Translations under genes and position numbers: made by a program | Part shown: positions 1 to 12,708 of the stretch, piece after piece | How positions within the stretch are numbered: the stretch's first letter is position 1 | Layout: every line of letters starts with the position of its first letter | Notes under the pieces: generated by a model | Told to the model about the DNA's origin: nothing | Seen by the model: the letters and a program-made list of their open reading frames with translations, nothing else | Database searches by the model: none | Assembly: GCA_030340625.1 (NCBI GenBank) | Contig: JAOPHQ010000582.1 | Coordinates: 62,001-126,000, forward strand | Length of the DNA: 64,000 nucleotides | DNA from: Merluccius polli | Lineage: Eukaryota; Chordata; Actinopteri; Gadiformes; Merlucciidae | Direction of reading: 5' to 3'

Positions 1-1266
1 GAAGACGTTGATTTGAGGTAATAAATTACTTAAAAAACTACTTAGTGTCCCTTTAAGCTGATAGACGGCTGTTTTGGTGATGGATTTGATATGACTGCTG
101 AAGGTCAAATCTGAGTCTATCAGCACGCCAAGGTTTCTGACTTGGTCCCTAGTTTTTAGAGACAGTGACTTGAGATGTTTACTGACGGCAATCCTCTTCT
201 CTTTATTGCCAAAAACAATTACCTCAGTTTTGTCCTGATTTAATTGAAGGAAATTTTGGTTCATCCAATTTGTTACTTGCTCTAAACAGTGACACAATGA
301 CTGTATTGGACTGTAGTCATCTGAGGACAGTGCTATGTATATCTGCGTGTCATCTGCATAACTGTGATAGTCTACATCAGAGTTCTGCAGAACTTGACCC
401 AAAGGCAGCATATATAGACTGAACAGAAGGGGTCCAAGAATCTCTCGTCTCCTCGCGAACTGTTGGTAGATAAACACCTCAGTATTCAGACATCGAACAT
501 TGTTCAGCAGATCATTAAAATCCTGTTTCAATACCTCTGATTGTTGCTTGACAACATCAAGTGCTCCTGTGTGAATGACGAGAGATTTCACTGTCGGATG
601 CTCAGCAGTGATTTCCAGAATTTTCTCTGAGATATCGGACACCATATCATTGGTAAAACAAAGTACTTTGGTGTTTTTGCTGAAAAAGTGTTTTGTCTTA
701 TTCACAGCTCCGTCACCCACTATCAGCATTTGCGGCCCAGTGGTTAGCTCTTTCTGCAGCCTTTTAGTATATGATTTAGCCTCATACCTTTCTCCGGTGC
801 TGGAAGATGACCTTTCTTTTGGGGAGTCAGGGTCTTGTAAAAGTGGAGCAAATCTGTTCTCTAGTAGAATCCCTGTGTCTTTGGTCGGTTTGCTCTTTCT
901 TTTTATTTTAGCCACATTCCACGGCTGTTTTCTCCTTGGTACTGGGGTTGAAGAGACCCTCCTGTGTGATGGCAGTGCAGGCCACTCAGTATCATCATGA
1001 GTCTCCAGGTGCTGGGTTCTGCCCATTAACCGTCTTCCCATATCTGAGGGAAGCGATTTATCTTTACATAAATTATGCTTTGGCTTTGCACAAAGCATTT
1101 GTCTGTTAGCCTGCTCCTTTCCACTGATTTGGGTTATCGGTAGAGTGGTTTCATTCCCATATTGACCATTTACCTCCACGTTGACTTCGAGTCGCAGAAT
1201 TTTCGTCTCCAGTACTGCTATCTTCTGGAGAAGTTTGTGGTAGTCATCCGTGGAAAAGGGAGGCAT
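1..1266 (-). mobile_element. LINE relic: ORF1-like region fused in frame to reverse-transcriptase fragment
   Basis: Read on the minus strand from the ATG at 1266, the frame stays open for 422 codons to the left edge; I checked every line for stops. The first part (about 1266-435) begins with a short heptad-like stretch (LLQKIAVLETKILRLE), then a basic, proline-rich linker and a segment beginning MLIVGDGAVNKTKHFF that resembles the esterase-like region of CR1/L2-type ORF1 proteins. At about 435 it switches, without losing frame, to a reverse transcriptase of the L2/CR1 kind: LGPLLFSLYMLPLG, then YADDTQIY with the catalytic YADD, then QLNQDKTEVIVFG and VRNLGVLIDSDLTF. The endonuclease and N-terminal RT are missing, so this looks like an internally deleted copy. 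Family assignment comes from remembered motifs. The remainder lies outside the window. Confidence 0.75.
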
Positions 1267-1790
1267 CTTGTTGCTAATTAGCTTAGCTTAGCTGAGCTCC
1301 ACAAACCCAGTCAGTATAGTGCAGGCTTATGCTGCTGATAGGCCACACTCACGAAGTAAAAAGGGTTTAAATAATAGTGGTAGCCTTCAGATACTTTCTT
1401 AAATTAAGCTCCCAGTGATTTAGAAGTATCCAGGACCTGCTTTCCATACATTTTGTAGCAAAATGACAGGATTACAATGGCAAAAAAAAGAAAAGTAAGA
1501 AAGTAAGAGAGGAGAGCGAAGAGTGAAGCGTCTACTAGCGTCTACTCAAGGACACTCGATCGGGCACTCAAGCGAGATTGCCGGCTTGAAAAACACGCGT
1601 TTGCATTTGATAGTCTTTCACATACATAAGGACCCCGCCCCCTTTTCCCACGGTCCTGTCTAATCTGAAACATTGGAACCCACTCATTGTAAATACATTG
1701 ATGGGAGTAGAATGTTGAAGCCATGTTTAAGATATGCACAAAAAGTCCAAGTTTGAGTTCGCTAATAGGTGATTAGGTTATTGTCACACC
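1267..1790. other. Non-coding stretch beside the LINE relic
   Basis: This holds the probable 5' untranslated part of the LINE relic (just above its ATG) and then sequence in which I recognise no gene. The short minus-strand frame at 1542-1739 has no recognisable content. Confidence 0.4.
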
Positions 1791-1794
1791 CCGC

Positions 1795-2541
1795 CTCGGG
1801 TGAAGGTAGCGTAACCTTAATAAACCGGACTTTCAAACCCAAAGGATGGCAAGGCACACAGTTGCAAATCGGTTTTTAACAACATTTATTTCCCCAAAGT
1901 GTCAGATAAGTGCAAAACATACAGCGGAGGCCAAAACCCAAACATCTCAATAGATATTTAGCATCTCGTGGAGAGCTGCGCACCCTGCACAACACAGACG
2001 ACCTCTTCTGGCAACAGCATACAGCAGACTGTCAGAAGGACAGCAGCTCACCCCTTTTATACCCCATGGCCCCTCCCACTAGACAGGCCCAATCAACAGG
2101 GGGATTATAATACTGTGGCATTTTGCCAATCAACCATCAATAAATTCATCAAAAATACAGCATGCATGTTAAAGTTAATTTCATCTTGTAGATCAGTGAT
2201 TTTCACTAGTGCATTTAGGCTTGTCACTCATTAATGTCCAATGTCAATGTCCAGTGTCCTCCTTTGACACAAGGGAAAATGGTTTGGCCCAAACTGGGCC
2301 AATCAGTGGCAGCAGGTGTTTTCTGACACCATATTTAAAGCCCTCAGCCCCACCCTGACTCTTTTAGTCTGCAGTACAGAGCCATGGTGAGAGGGAGAGA
2401 TTGTTTGTAAGTGTTTGTTGCTTGAACAAAGAGCTTGAATATACTATATGCCTGAAGGTTTGCTGTTCATACACTATCCATCAATGCGCGCTATTGATGG
2501 GCAGTTAAACAGACAGGGACAGTGGTCAAACTGTCACATCT
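1795..2541 (-). mobile_element. Probable solo LTR
   Basis: The interval ends in TGTCACA at both sides, so read on the minus strand it runs TG...CA. On that strand a TATAAAA box lies at about 2055-2062 and an AATAAA signal at about 1890-1897, followed by the end GGGGTGTGACA, which is the U3-R-U5 order of a retrotransposon LTR. A second TATA-like ATATTTAAA faces the other way near 2331, so two LTRs could be overlapped here. No matching target-site duplication and no primer-binding site were seen next to it. Boundaries are approximate. Confidence 0.4.
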
Positions 2542-2544
2542 ATG

Positions 2545-3660
2545 CATAAAGAGTCACGAGGGGGGGGTATCAGGGTGGCTGTGGCCCCCCATGGCCACCA
2601 CATGGCACGCTACTGCCACCTTCCTGTCAAACAAACTTTCATTTGTACCATTTTAGTGGAGGTGTCTTATCGGGCAATATTCTAAATATTCAGTATTAGT
2701 AGGTGTACTTGCCAAGTCTACCAGACAATGTTGAGTGCTTGTTATACAGCTGCTTAAGCTTACATTAAACACATTAAGTATACATTTTTTATATACTGTT
2801 TATTTAAAAATAATAATTGACACTTTTTAAAGTAAGGTCTAAGGTATTGAAATATTGCTGAGGTGTCTTCCTCGTTTTACGAGATCTGTGGAGACATTAA
2901 CTGTCCATCCAGCCGTATTATCTATAAATCATAATATATTAATGTAATAACTATGATTCAATTTACAAATTCCATAGGATTTTCACCACACTGTTTGTAC
3001 ATGTTCAACAGCGTCTTTTGGGACGTCTATCGGTTTTAGTTTAGTTTAAACTAAAAATGTGTTAATTTCGGTCCCCTTACCCTTAGGACATTTATAATTT
3101 TGAGATTTTCCCATTTCCACCTCCTATATTCAGTGAGTTAGTATAGTAGCAGTTAGTTCAGACATTAGTAAAATGTAGATGACTCACTTGTTTAATTGAT
3201 TGAAACGCACTTAAATCAAATTTTATGTTCTAGTTTCTGTTAGCAATGATCGTCAGTCGGAATTACACTTTATCATTTACTAAAAATTGTTTTAAAAAAA
3301 ACACCCTGAGATCCTCAGTCTGATTTAGGTCTACCCATTTATCGATTCATTCATCTCCGTCGTCACGGGAACGTAGGCAACTTCAACAGTAATGTTGAAC
3401 ATCCCTATTCTTCTAACATTCTCCTATTGAATATTGTTTGTTCAGAATTGTGATTCCTGTGCTCCATACACCGCACAACCCCAGACATCTGGTTTAACCC
3501 TATTAACATCTGGTTTAACCCTATTTACATCTGGTTTAACCATATTTACATCTTGATGTAAAGTTGATGTAATTTAAAAGTTACATCAACATCTAATTTC
3601 GGAATAACAGAGCAAGGCAGTCAATTCCTCTGAAGTAGAGGGAATAATGACTTACCTCCG
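2545..3660. other. AT-rich stretch, no gene recognised
   Basis: No coding content is seen. A triplicated CATCTGGTTTAACCCTAT-like motif lies at about 3487-3545. Because the primer-binding site at 3667-3684 points this way, part of this may be the decayed leader of an LTR retrotransposon. Confidence 0.3.
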
Positions 3661-3666
3661 TCCGGT

Positions 3667-4200
3667 ATCCCACTTCTGACACCAATTGTTGTGATCTTTT
3701 CCTCTGTTGTCTATTTGGATGGAGTCATCTAACTTTTCTTGAACCCTGGAAGCTTACGGACGTCCGGGAAACAGTGGGTACTGTGAGCCGAGACAGTGGG
3801 TACTGTGTGTGATCACAATGCTTCTGGTTTATTCAGGTTGTTGGAACATATTCAAGATATGCAGCATCATAGCAGCATTTAAACATTTTACAATTTCACT
3901 CTTTGGTAACCATACCTCCAAGAAAAGGGATTGTACTTCCTCTAGTTTAAGACCTGAGGGAGACTAAAAAGGAATGAAAACACCTATTTCAAAACCTAAG
4001 CAATGAGCATTTACCAGTACAGTAAGTACGCTATGTCGCATAAGCAATTGTCCCTACCTGGAGCCTTATACATGTACCGTAAAACCACAAATTATGTGAG
4101 TTGGTGCCTTTTTGATTTAAGAATCTAAAAGAGGATCCCTGAAAATGAACATACTGGCATTGCCTCTTCAGTAGGCACACAAATTGAACACACTAATATT
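3667..4200 (-). mobile_element. LTR fragment with primer-binding site
   Basis: On the minus strand the sequence ends GATCACAACA, then three bases, then the 18-mer TGGTGTCAGAAGTGGGAT (3684-3667). This begins TGG as a tRNA primer-binding site should, and it is identical to the 18-mer at 62607. Upstream on the same strand lie a possible TATAAGG (about 4070) and an AATAAA (about 3830), in the order expected of an LTR. The outer LTR boundary is uncertain and no intact gag or pol follows. Confidence 0.5.
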
Positions 4201-4553
4201 TGTGATAATGTTTTTATTTTATTTATTTATTGAACGCTGACATTTACTATGCCTCCAAGAATTCCAGGTGGAGGCCTACAACCTGCGAGCCCATGCTCGG
4301 TCGTTGGTTACCTGTCTTGTTAATAACAGATGGGTAGAAAACAACATATCACCACAATCTAATTCAACAGTGAATCCCACCCCGGGCTCAACGTAGTGTT
4401 GAGGACCGACAGGAACATCTTTAGCATTGTAGACCCCAGCCGTCAATCATTATTCACCCAGACTCTGGAGGACCTCTGAATCTGTTGTCCTATTGGTCTA
4501 CTTCCCAAGCATCCAATATCTCATTGTCATCATTACCCCATGATGGTCCCGCT

Positions 4554-4671
4554 CAGTGGCGACTGGTCATTAGGGGCAAGTGGGGCTCTGCCCCACCTAC
4601 TCTCACAAGAAAAAATAATAATAATACAAATAATAATAATAATAATAATTTAAAAAAGTCTATATATTTTA

Positions 4672-4711
<40 letters not shown>

Positions 4712-7046
4712 AAAAAATCTCCCCAGAAAGTACTGTAAAATAATAAGTTTGGCGCTTTTAGTTCATTTTTAGTCGACCCTAGCTTGCTTCTTCAGACTGA
4801 GTTCGTCTGGAGGGGCAAGAAGTGGCTCTTGCCCCACCAGCCCAATGGTAATGTGTATTGGACTTGAAAGATTGAAATGCGCATGCTCAGAGTGTTCTCT
4901 GTTGAAGTGGAAGGAGAAATTTTTTTTCTTATGGTAGGGCAATCCCCACCGGGACTGCTATGGACATATATGGTTCGTTCCACTACAGCGTAATTTCATT
5001 GTTCGCCGTTCATTGGCTGTAGTGTGCGGCGCGCGTGATGAGTCATGACTCGAGTGACTTCGTCCTCACGTGCGCCGCGTGAGAAGTTGCTAACAAGCAT
5101 GTCAGAGGTACGCAAACGAAAACAGGTATGTACTCGGTCGGATCATCACTTTTATTAAACTGTGTGGGAAATGTGAGACAGCACTAGCCTGGTCACCAGC
5201 CTCTCGTACTACATTTCATTTGTACAGAGAGTCTGGCCACTCACCATTGACAATTGTTAACTAACTGAAGGCGGGTGCTCTGTTGAAGTTTAAAACTATT
5301 GGATCTGCCCAGTGCCACTCCGAATCTGCCATAACCAATCGCTAACGTTTGGTCGTGACGTATGTCATGCGACAGAACCGACCGGAAACCACGTGACGTA
5401 GCCGCCCAGACCCCAGACCAACAACAACTATATCCGTGATACCTCATTGCAATGAACAGAGTAGAGTGTGAAGATGGATGTCAACGAGAGCTGCAGGTTT
5501 TGTACTTTGAATTTAAGAGTAAACGGAACAATTGGAAATGTCAGGCGAATGTACTACAACTCAAACTAGCGCACGACTTCAACGTCATCGTTCTCAGCCA
5601 CTCCCTCTGTTCGCTGATTGGACAGGTAAAACTTTACCGGGAGAAAACCCGCGAATATGCCGAAAACCCAGACAGAGTACTGAAGGGAAATGAAAATTGA
5701 GCGGAAGTACGTCGGAGGGCGGAGCCAGGCTAAGACAGCACTGCGGGGTCACGGAGTCGGCGGACTCTCTGAATCCGGGGATATTCCGTTGTATTTTTGA
5801 GACGATGTGTGAGGGCGATGCTAGGCTTCAGCGGCACTATGACGCTGAGCCCGTATTCAAAGGGACATCAAGCACCATACAGAACAAACTAGACTGCATG
5901 TATGAAGTGTACAGGGACGAGATAGCCAAACAAGTGGACGAGACATCATTTGTTGCTGTTACAGGCCGACGAGACAACGGATGTCTCCTGTAAATCATAG
6001 ATGGTGGTTGTGCTGCGATACCTTTTGCCATGTAACACAGTGACAGTTAAGCGTTGTTCTTGTCAATTTTGTGTCTGTTTATGTTTGTCCCGTCTTATAT
6101 GTCCCCACTCCTGGCCTGCACCTTGTCGTGGTGAGTGGGCTTTAAACCAAGACAGGCCATTCTGAATCTTTTCTTTCACAGCTATTATCTTTGATTTCTC
6201 CTCCAGGACACTGCCTAGGCCTATGGGAGGTGTACTCCATGGTAACATGATATTGGGTTCTTATAGTAGCTCTTACAGCTGTTTGCACTAGTGTCATTTT
6301 AGGTTTGCGGAAGCTTAGTTTAAAGTTTAAAAACCTTTTAAAAACTATACTTTCATTATTGCAATGTTTTGATGTCAGCAATAAAAGATTAAAAGCTGCA
6401 CTAATGTACTTTATTAATTAAATATATATGATATATGGATAACAGTCACTTAGTTCAAAAACAATAGTGTTAAAGTATATTTTTATTTGTAATGGTTGTG
6501 ATAGCCCCAGTACCTGCCTGCTGTCCTGGTTATCTTTCCACAGTTCCTTGTGGGTGGAGCTGAGGGCTGAATAGAGAATGGGAAACACCAAGCCAGGGCT
6601 ACAAACAGCATGGTGGGACACTGACACGTAAGTTAGACCAATGAAGAAAGCTCAATCTCTATTTTGAAATACTTTTGCTTTTTTATGAAAATTACCAATT
6701 TTATTTGTAATATATTAGGGCTGTAACTTTTTCCAAAAATGAATTTCAAACAAATGTAAAATGCCCCGTAATTTGTTTGAATATATTCTAATACCCCCTC
6801 CACATTAGCTTGGTTTACTGATAGGTTTAGACGCTGTTTAGCGTATTACTGCCTTCCACAGGTCAGATGTTGAACTAGATTTTTACATACAGTCCTGTGT
6901 TGTGCAGGATAGCCGGGAGCAGGCGGAGTCAACCTCTACAAAGATCGCCACGACTGTGAAAACAAACGGGTGACGTCACGGACACTGGTACGTCATTTAA
7001 AAAAAAAAATATCCCCACCTGTTTTTTACATGTAGAAACGCCACTG
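4554..7046. mobile_element. hAT DNA transposon with decayed transposase
   Basis: Ends are CAGTGGCG and CGCCACTG (perfect 8-bp inverted ends), flanked by the 8-bp target duplication GTCCCGCT at 4546-4553 and 7047-7054. Eight-base duplications and CAG/CTG ends are hallmarks of the hAT superfamily. Inside are plus-strand coding remnants, notably about 5800-5990 (TIQNKLDCMYEVYRDEIAKQ), resembling the middle of fish hAT transposases, and a possible first exon at 5101. An (AAT)n and (TA)n tract sits at 4616-4710. The frame is broken, so it cannot move on its own. Confidence 0.8.
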
Positions 7047-7054
7047 GTCCCGCT

Positions 7055-7922
7055 ACAGATCGGAAACTGGGGTAAACTGTGGAATCTCCAGGTTCACTGC
7101 AGTGACATTGATGACTCCATCGGCCACCTGTTTCCAACAGATCTTACACAGACACACTAGGATCATATACATTATGACAAAAAAATGTTTAGTATCATAC
7201 GCCCTCAGCATCCACTTAATCAGGCTGCTCACCGGTTTCATGTCTTGTGAGAAGTTTCAGTGTTGCTATATGCATCTGAGGATCATGTCTCGTAATACAT
7301 AGAGAGATTAGCATCCTGTCTCTGTACTATAGTTTCTAAATACTCCTGCTCTAACCAGAGGAGGGAAACCACTGTTAGAACGGATATTATTACTAGGCAG
7401 CACATAGTACCACGCGTACCACATCCCATCCTTCTAAAAGGATACCGTGGTGTTTCCTGGATGGCCATTTTCTAACCAGCTTCACAGTTTCACAGTACCT
7501 CCCTATATGCTTTCGGGATCTTTTTCTTCACTGGGGCAGAGACGAGTGCCCCTTATAAGGACCCCCCTCCCTTCCCAGACTTCCCCCTAGGCGGTTGGAA
7601 GTTCTGAGGAACTGATCCACCTGGTACTCCCTGATTGAGGTCTTCTGGGTTACAGAGGCAGGTGAGCTTTTAATTTGCACCTCAGACTGGCCTGAATGGG
7701 GTCGCTTGTTGGGACCGCTAGGTCATGTATGGGTTGGCTTTTCCACAGTGCACTTTTGAGGTGGGTGGCATGGATCCATTGCAGCTAGTGTGGGAGAAAT
7801 TTACCCTGAGAAAGGTACCCTTACATTTAATGATAATACATAATTAATATCTTCCCATTATGCTATATGAATCTAATAAGTGTGGCGAAATACAGAGAAT
7901 CACAGATGGGAAACTCTTATGT
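7055..7922. other. Unassigned sequence with two short minus-strand frames
   Basis: Two minus-strand frames occur (7053-7241 and 7283-7468). The second contains a hydrophobic run (MCCLVIISVLTVVSLLWL) that could be a membrane segment. Neither is recognised. Without the hAT insertion this segment would be continuous with the DNA left of 4546, so the hAT element landed inside it. Confidence 0.3.
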
Positions 7923-8640
7923 CAATGTCAATGTCAGCTTTATTTATATAGCACAATTAAAACAGCGCGTGGCTTACCAAAGTGCTTCACAGTATAATAC
8001 ACAGAATTCAAAACAATCAAAGCAATAAAAACAATAAAAACATAAAACAGTCATATAGAGAGATAACAAATAAATAAAGCCCATACAAAACCAACAACCG
8101 GCTATGCTCTGCCACAAGCTAAAGTGAACAAGTGCGTCTTTAGTGTTTTAAAAGAGGAGAGGCTATTCACAGTCCGCAAGGAGAGGGGTAATGCATTCCA
8201 CAGAGTGGGAGCCGCAACTTGGAAAGCTCTATCTAAGACCACCTGACTAGCTGACCTAAGGGCTCTGGAGGGCTGATGCAGTTGAATGAGGTCAGACAGG
8301 TACTCCGGTGCCAGCCCCCTCAGAGACTTAAAAACAAATAAAAGAATCTTAAAATCGATCCTGTACCTCACAGGAAGCCAGTGAAGCGAAGACAGCACTG
8401 GAGTTATGTGCTCACGTTTCTTAGTCCCAATTAAGAGACGTGCTGCTGCATTTTGGACTAGCTGCAGGCGGTTAAGTTATGCCTGATCAATGCCAACATA
8501 CAGGGAGTTGCAATAGTCTAAACGAGATGTAATAAAAGTATGAATTACTTTTTCCTTTTGGCTTAAATATGGCTTAACCTTGGCTAGAAGCCTCAGTTGA
8601 AAAAAGCTAGCCTTGACCACCGAGCTTGACCTATAATAAT
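7923..8640 (-). mobile_element. L2-like LINE, 3' end with ORF2 C-terminus
   Basis: The minus strand encodes the typical C-terminal part of L2-type ORF2: [24 protein letters not shown], then ITPVLSSLHWLPVRYRIDFK and APTLWNALPLSLR, ending with the stop near 8102. Below it is the usual short 3' tail (GCTTTATTTATATAGC, CAAAGTGCTTCACA) found at the end of many fish LINE copies. The 5' part is missing and an in-frame break occurs near 8480. Confidence 0.8.
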
Positions 8641-10290
8641 ACATTTTATTTAAAAGCGCCTTTCAGGTCACTCAAGGACACTGTACAGACAGAATAAATT
8701 AAAATCACACAATGAAATATAAAAATCACATGATAAAATAAACCATGGTAAAAAATCAACATAATAAAATAAAATAAATAGGGCAAGTGTAGCAGGAAGC
8801 ATGGAGGTTAGAGGGAGTATGCAGTCCGGAACAGGTGGGTTTTTAGTCGTGATTTAAAAATGGGGGAGAGTCACAGTTCCGGAGGTCAGGTGGTAAGGTG
8901 TTCCAGAGCTGGGGAGCAGAGCGACTGAAGACTCTGCCCCCCATAGTGCTGAGGCGGGCAGGGGGCACAGAGAGGTGGATGGAGGAGGAGGATCTAAGGG
9001 AACGAGTGGGGGTGGTGATGTGCAGGAGGTCAGACAGGTAGGGAGGGGCGAGGTTGTGGATGGCCATGTATGTGAACAGGAGGAGTTTGTAATTGATGCG
9101 GTGTGTTACAGGGAGCCAGTGGATGTGCTGGAGGACAGGGGTGATGTGGTGGTATGAGGGGGTCTTTGTGATGATGCGGGCGGCAGAGTTTTGGACCAGT
9201 TGGAGTTTATGGAGGGACTTGTGAGGGAGGCCGAAGAGGAGAGAATTGCAATAGTCCAGACGGGAGGTGACGAGGCTGTGAACAAGGGTGGCGGTGGTGT
9301 GGGGGGTGAGGGAGGGGCAGAGTCTGTTAATGTTGCGGAGATGGAAATATGCAGTGCGGGTAATGGTGTTGATGTGAGAGTGGAAGGAAAGTGTGCTGTC
9401 AAGGATGACACCCAAACTCTTTACCTGAGGGGAGGGGGAAACTGAGGAGCTGTCGATGGTGAGAGAGAAGGTCTTGACTTTAGCCAGGGTGGATTTAGTG
9501 CCGAGGAGGAGGATTTCAGTTTTATTGCAGTTTAATTTAAGGAAGTTTGAAGTGAACCAGGTTTTTAATTCAGAGAGACGAGAGGTGGGGGAGGGGGGTG
9601 GGAGTGAGGAATTTGGTTTGCAGGAAAGGCTGGGTGTCATCCGCGAAGCAGTGGAACTGAATGTTGAATTTGCGGAGGATGTGACCGAGGGGGGGAGATA
9701 GATGATGAATAGAAGAGGCCCCAGGACAGATCCCTGGGGCACACCTGTAGTGACTGGGGAGGGATTTGAAGTGAAAGATTTGAGCTGTACAAACTGGGTG
9801 TGGCCTGTGAGGTAGGAGTAGAACCAACTGAGGGGAGTGTGGGAGAGGCCAATGGAGGAGAGTCTACTGAGAAGGATGGGGTGTGAGATGGTGTCGAAGG
9901 CCGCACTCAGATCGAGGAGGATGAGAATGGAGACAGAACCAGAGTCAGCTGCAATGAGGAGATCGTTGGAGATTTTGATTAGAGCGGTCTCTGTGCTGTG
10001 ACGGGGGCGGAAACCAGACTGGAAAGGCTCATAGAGTGAGTGGAGGGATAAGTGGGAGTGAAGTTGGGTGGCGACAGTCTTTTCGAGAATTTTGGAAATG
10101 AAAGGCAGGTTAGAGATGGGGCGGCGGTTACTGTTGTTGGGGTCTGAGGGTTTCTTTAATATGGGGGTGACAGCGGCAGTTTTGAAAAGTGAAGGGACTA
10201 TTCCAGATGAAAGTGAGGAGTGAATAATGGCGGAAATGAGGGGGAGGAGGGAGGAAAGGCAGGATTTGACTAAAGTTTGAATGAAGTCCT
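8641..10290 (-). mobile_element. L2-like LINE, reverse transcriptase with frameshifts
   Basis: A second, different L2-like copy on the minus strand. The coding region continues from about 10290 down to 8843 but is spread over more than one frame (breaks near 9640-9740). Recognisable RT motifs are [17 protein letters not shown], the FADDTQ catalytic box, [14 protein letters not shown] and [20 protein letters not shown], followed by the C-terminal [17 protein letters not shown]. The N-terminal endonuclease is absent from what I can read. Frameshifts mean it is dead. The plus-strand frames over this region are antisense shadows. Confidence 0.85.
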
Positions 10291-10860
10291 TTCATGCTTC
10301 AGATCCTCCAGAACTCTCTTATTTTGTTAAGTTAAGTGTTAAGTGTTGTACAAAGTTTTTTCCACAACACTAGTCAGTGGTTAGGACAGCCATCCTTGTG
10401 ACCGCAATGATCTCAGCTGGTTAGCTGTATCGGGCCTCCCCGACCTTCCTTGGGTTGTGATTTGATCAGAACCTGATCAACAGGTTTATCTGTTGGTATA
10501 GGGAGAGAGAGAGACCTCCACTCAGAGGTAATAATAACAGAATGTCTTTAGCTAGTATTTTCACATTTGCATCTTCTTTTGCACATGGAACGGCTTCTTC
10601 CTACTTAGAGAACTGATCTACTATGACAAGCATATATTTATTACGTTGTTCAGGGGACATGTGTGTACAATCTATTTGTAGTGACTGAAATGAGTAGGTA
10701 GCCCCTGGTTTTTGTTCTCACACATCTCAAACAAGAGCTAAGAATGAACTTTAATTTTAATCTTTTATATCCAAGAATACAAAATATTTATTATGTCTAT
10801 TACGACCCCCTTATGGCGTAATTGACTTGACTTAAAAAATTGACTCCTCTGCTCCCTTGA
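10291..10860 (-). mobile_element. Retroelement integrase relic
   Basis: On the minus strand at about 10690-10520 there is a short integrase-like segment: NKYMLVIVDQFSK followed by a stop, then EAVPCAKEDANVKILAKDIL. This resembles the core of retroviral or Ty3-like integrases around the second catalytic Asp. It is only about 60 codons long, contains a stop and has no recognisable neighbours. The rest of this interval shows nothing recognisable. Confidence 0.45.
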
Positions 10861-12010
10861 TGTGTTGATTTCCTCAGGGGTCAGTCCTTGGACCAATCCT
10901 CTTCTCGTTGTACATGCTTCCTCTGGGTCATTTGTTCGGCCGCTTCCAAGATGTCATATCACTGTTATGCCGATGATACACAGACCTATTTCGCTGCCAA
11001 ACCCAATAACCTGAATCAACTGACTTCATACACATGATTGCTTAGCCACCACCAAAGATTGGATGTCTCTTAATTTCATCCACATAAACCCTGACGAAAC
11101 AGATATTATTTAAATTGGACCTGATGGCACTGCCACTGCAGTTGATCAGTTTATTGGTCCATTTCACCCATATATCAATTCTACTGAAAATAATCTTGGT
11201 ATCATCTTTGATTAGTATGACTTTTGACCATCATCTTCAGCTAAGAAATTGCAAAAATCAGATGTATCCTTTCTTCTACAAATCTTAAACTATTGATTCA
11301 CGCTTTTATTTTATCTTCTGTCTAGATTATTGTAATTCCCTTTACACGTGCCTCAGTCAAGCTGCTCTAAATTGTTTACAGGCGGGTCAAAATGCAGCCG
11401 CCAGGCTTTTAACTATACTAGCTGCTGGTCCCACACTACCCCTGTTCTTGCATCTCTCCATTGGCTTCCTGTAAAATTCAGAATAAACTACAAGGTCCTA
11501 TCGATTACATATAAGGCACGGCATGACCTTGTCCCCAGTTAAATTTCAGATCTCCTTTTATCCATTCCTCATTCAAATTGCAAAACAAAAGGTGATCGCC
11601 CCTTTGCTGTTTTCGCCCCAACCCTCTGGAATCATCTTCCCCAATCCATCAGACTTGCTGAGTCTTTGGACTGTTTTAAGCAGCTTCTAAGTACCCATTT
11701 TTATAGGCAAGCCTTTCTGTAGGTCTCCATCCCTGTCTTATCTCTTGGTTTGTTTAAATTTTGTCTGTCCTTCATTGTGCTGTTTTATTTTTTAATTGTT
11801 TTATCTTGTAACTATATTGTAACTGTCTTTGTTTTTGTTTGGTTTGTCTGTCTCTCTTTGTGCTGTGTTTTATATTGTATAATATTTTTTATGTTATATT
11901 GTTTATATTGTTTTTGTATATTGTAATATTGTATTGACACCTTTACTTATTCATTCATATTTTTGTGTGTGTGAAGCACTTTGTAACTGTGTTTTAAAAA
12001 GTGCTTACCA
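10861..12010 (+). mobile_element. L2-like LINE fragment, plus strand
   Basis: A decayed RT region on the plus strand: a QGSVLGPILF-like block near 10875, a YADDTQTYF-like catalytic box near 10965, then broken frames, then SLHWLPVKFRINYKVLSITYKA (11455-11515) and a final LWNHLPQSIR-like block. A T-rich 3' tail follows to about 12010. It is in opposite orientation to the two LINE copies on its left and carries several stops. Confidence 0.75.
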
Positions 12011-12708
12011 TATTAGACTATTTAAAAAAATAACAAGCCAACAGCTAGGCACTCATGCTGGAGGGTTACGGTGCGGTGTCTGACCCAGTAGCCGTACCTT
12101 GTAGACCCCATCAGAACACACTACTGTCAGCAGCACCTCCCCAGGACCCAACCAATGAGAACCGAGTTTGGGGCACACTTCCCTTCTTCTGCACCTGGCA
12201 GCAAACCCAAACCAGGGCCCCCTTAAAGGTTGTGCCCCCTGGCACCGAACCCCTCTCCAACTGACTCATCCTTATAAATGAGGGACATTATTGTTTAGTG
12301 TATTTTGCTGTAGACTATTCACTTTCCTTGCTTTCATCCAACATAACTTCAAGATGGCAGCTTGTGTGTACAGCTGTGCTGTCCAGTCTCCTGTCTATCC
12401 AGTTTTATGTCTAATATTTCCCTTCTGATGTTTTCTTTTCTTTCTCATATCTACTAAGTCCTTTCACTAATCCCCTGGGGCATTCATTGATGTCTTTTAG
12501 TGTGAAACTGCTCCAAAATGGGGATATTCTCTCTGCTGCTCACCCTCTTCGGTTACCTGGCGCTGCGGATACCTGCGACTGGTGTGTCCCTCGATGCTGA
12601 AGAGAGGCGAAATGCGTCTGCGCTTTGTCTGTGGGTTACCCCACGCGCTGCAAACTCCACAGAGTTGACCAGAGATAAAAATAATCAGGCCTAAATAGTA
12701 GGCCTAAA
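12011..12708. other. No recognised feature
   Basis: I see no gene here. One plus-strand frame (12055-12264) has low-complexity Pro/Thr content and no recognised motif. The stretch may be the decayed region downstream of the gag relic that follows. Confidence 0.3.

Noticed and set aside
575..1000. 141-codon plus-strand frame
   Set aside because: It is antisense to the LINE ORF1-like frame, which has recognisable content.
8975..9701. Plus-strand frames over the second LINE
   Set aside because: They are antisense to RT motifs; their Gly/Val/Glu-rich translation has no family features.
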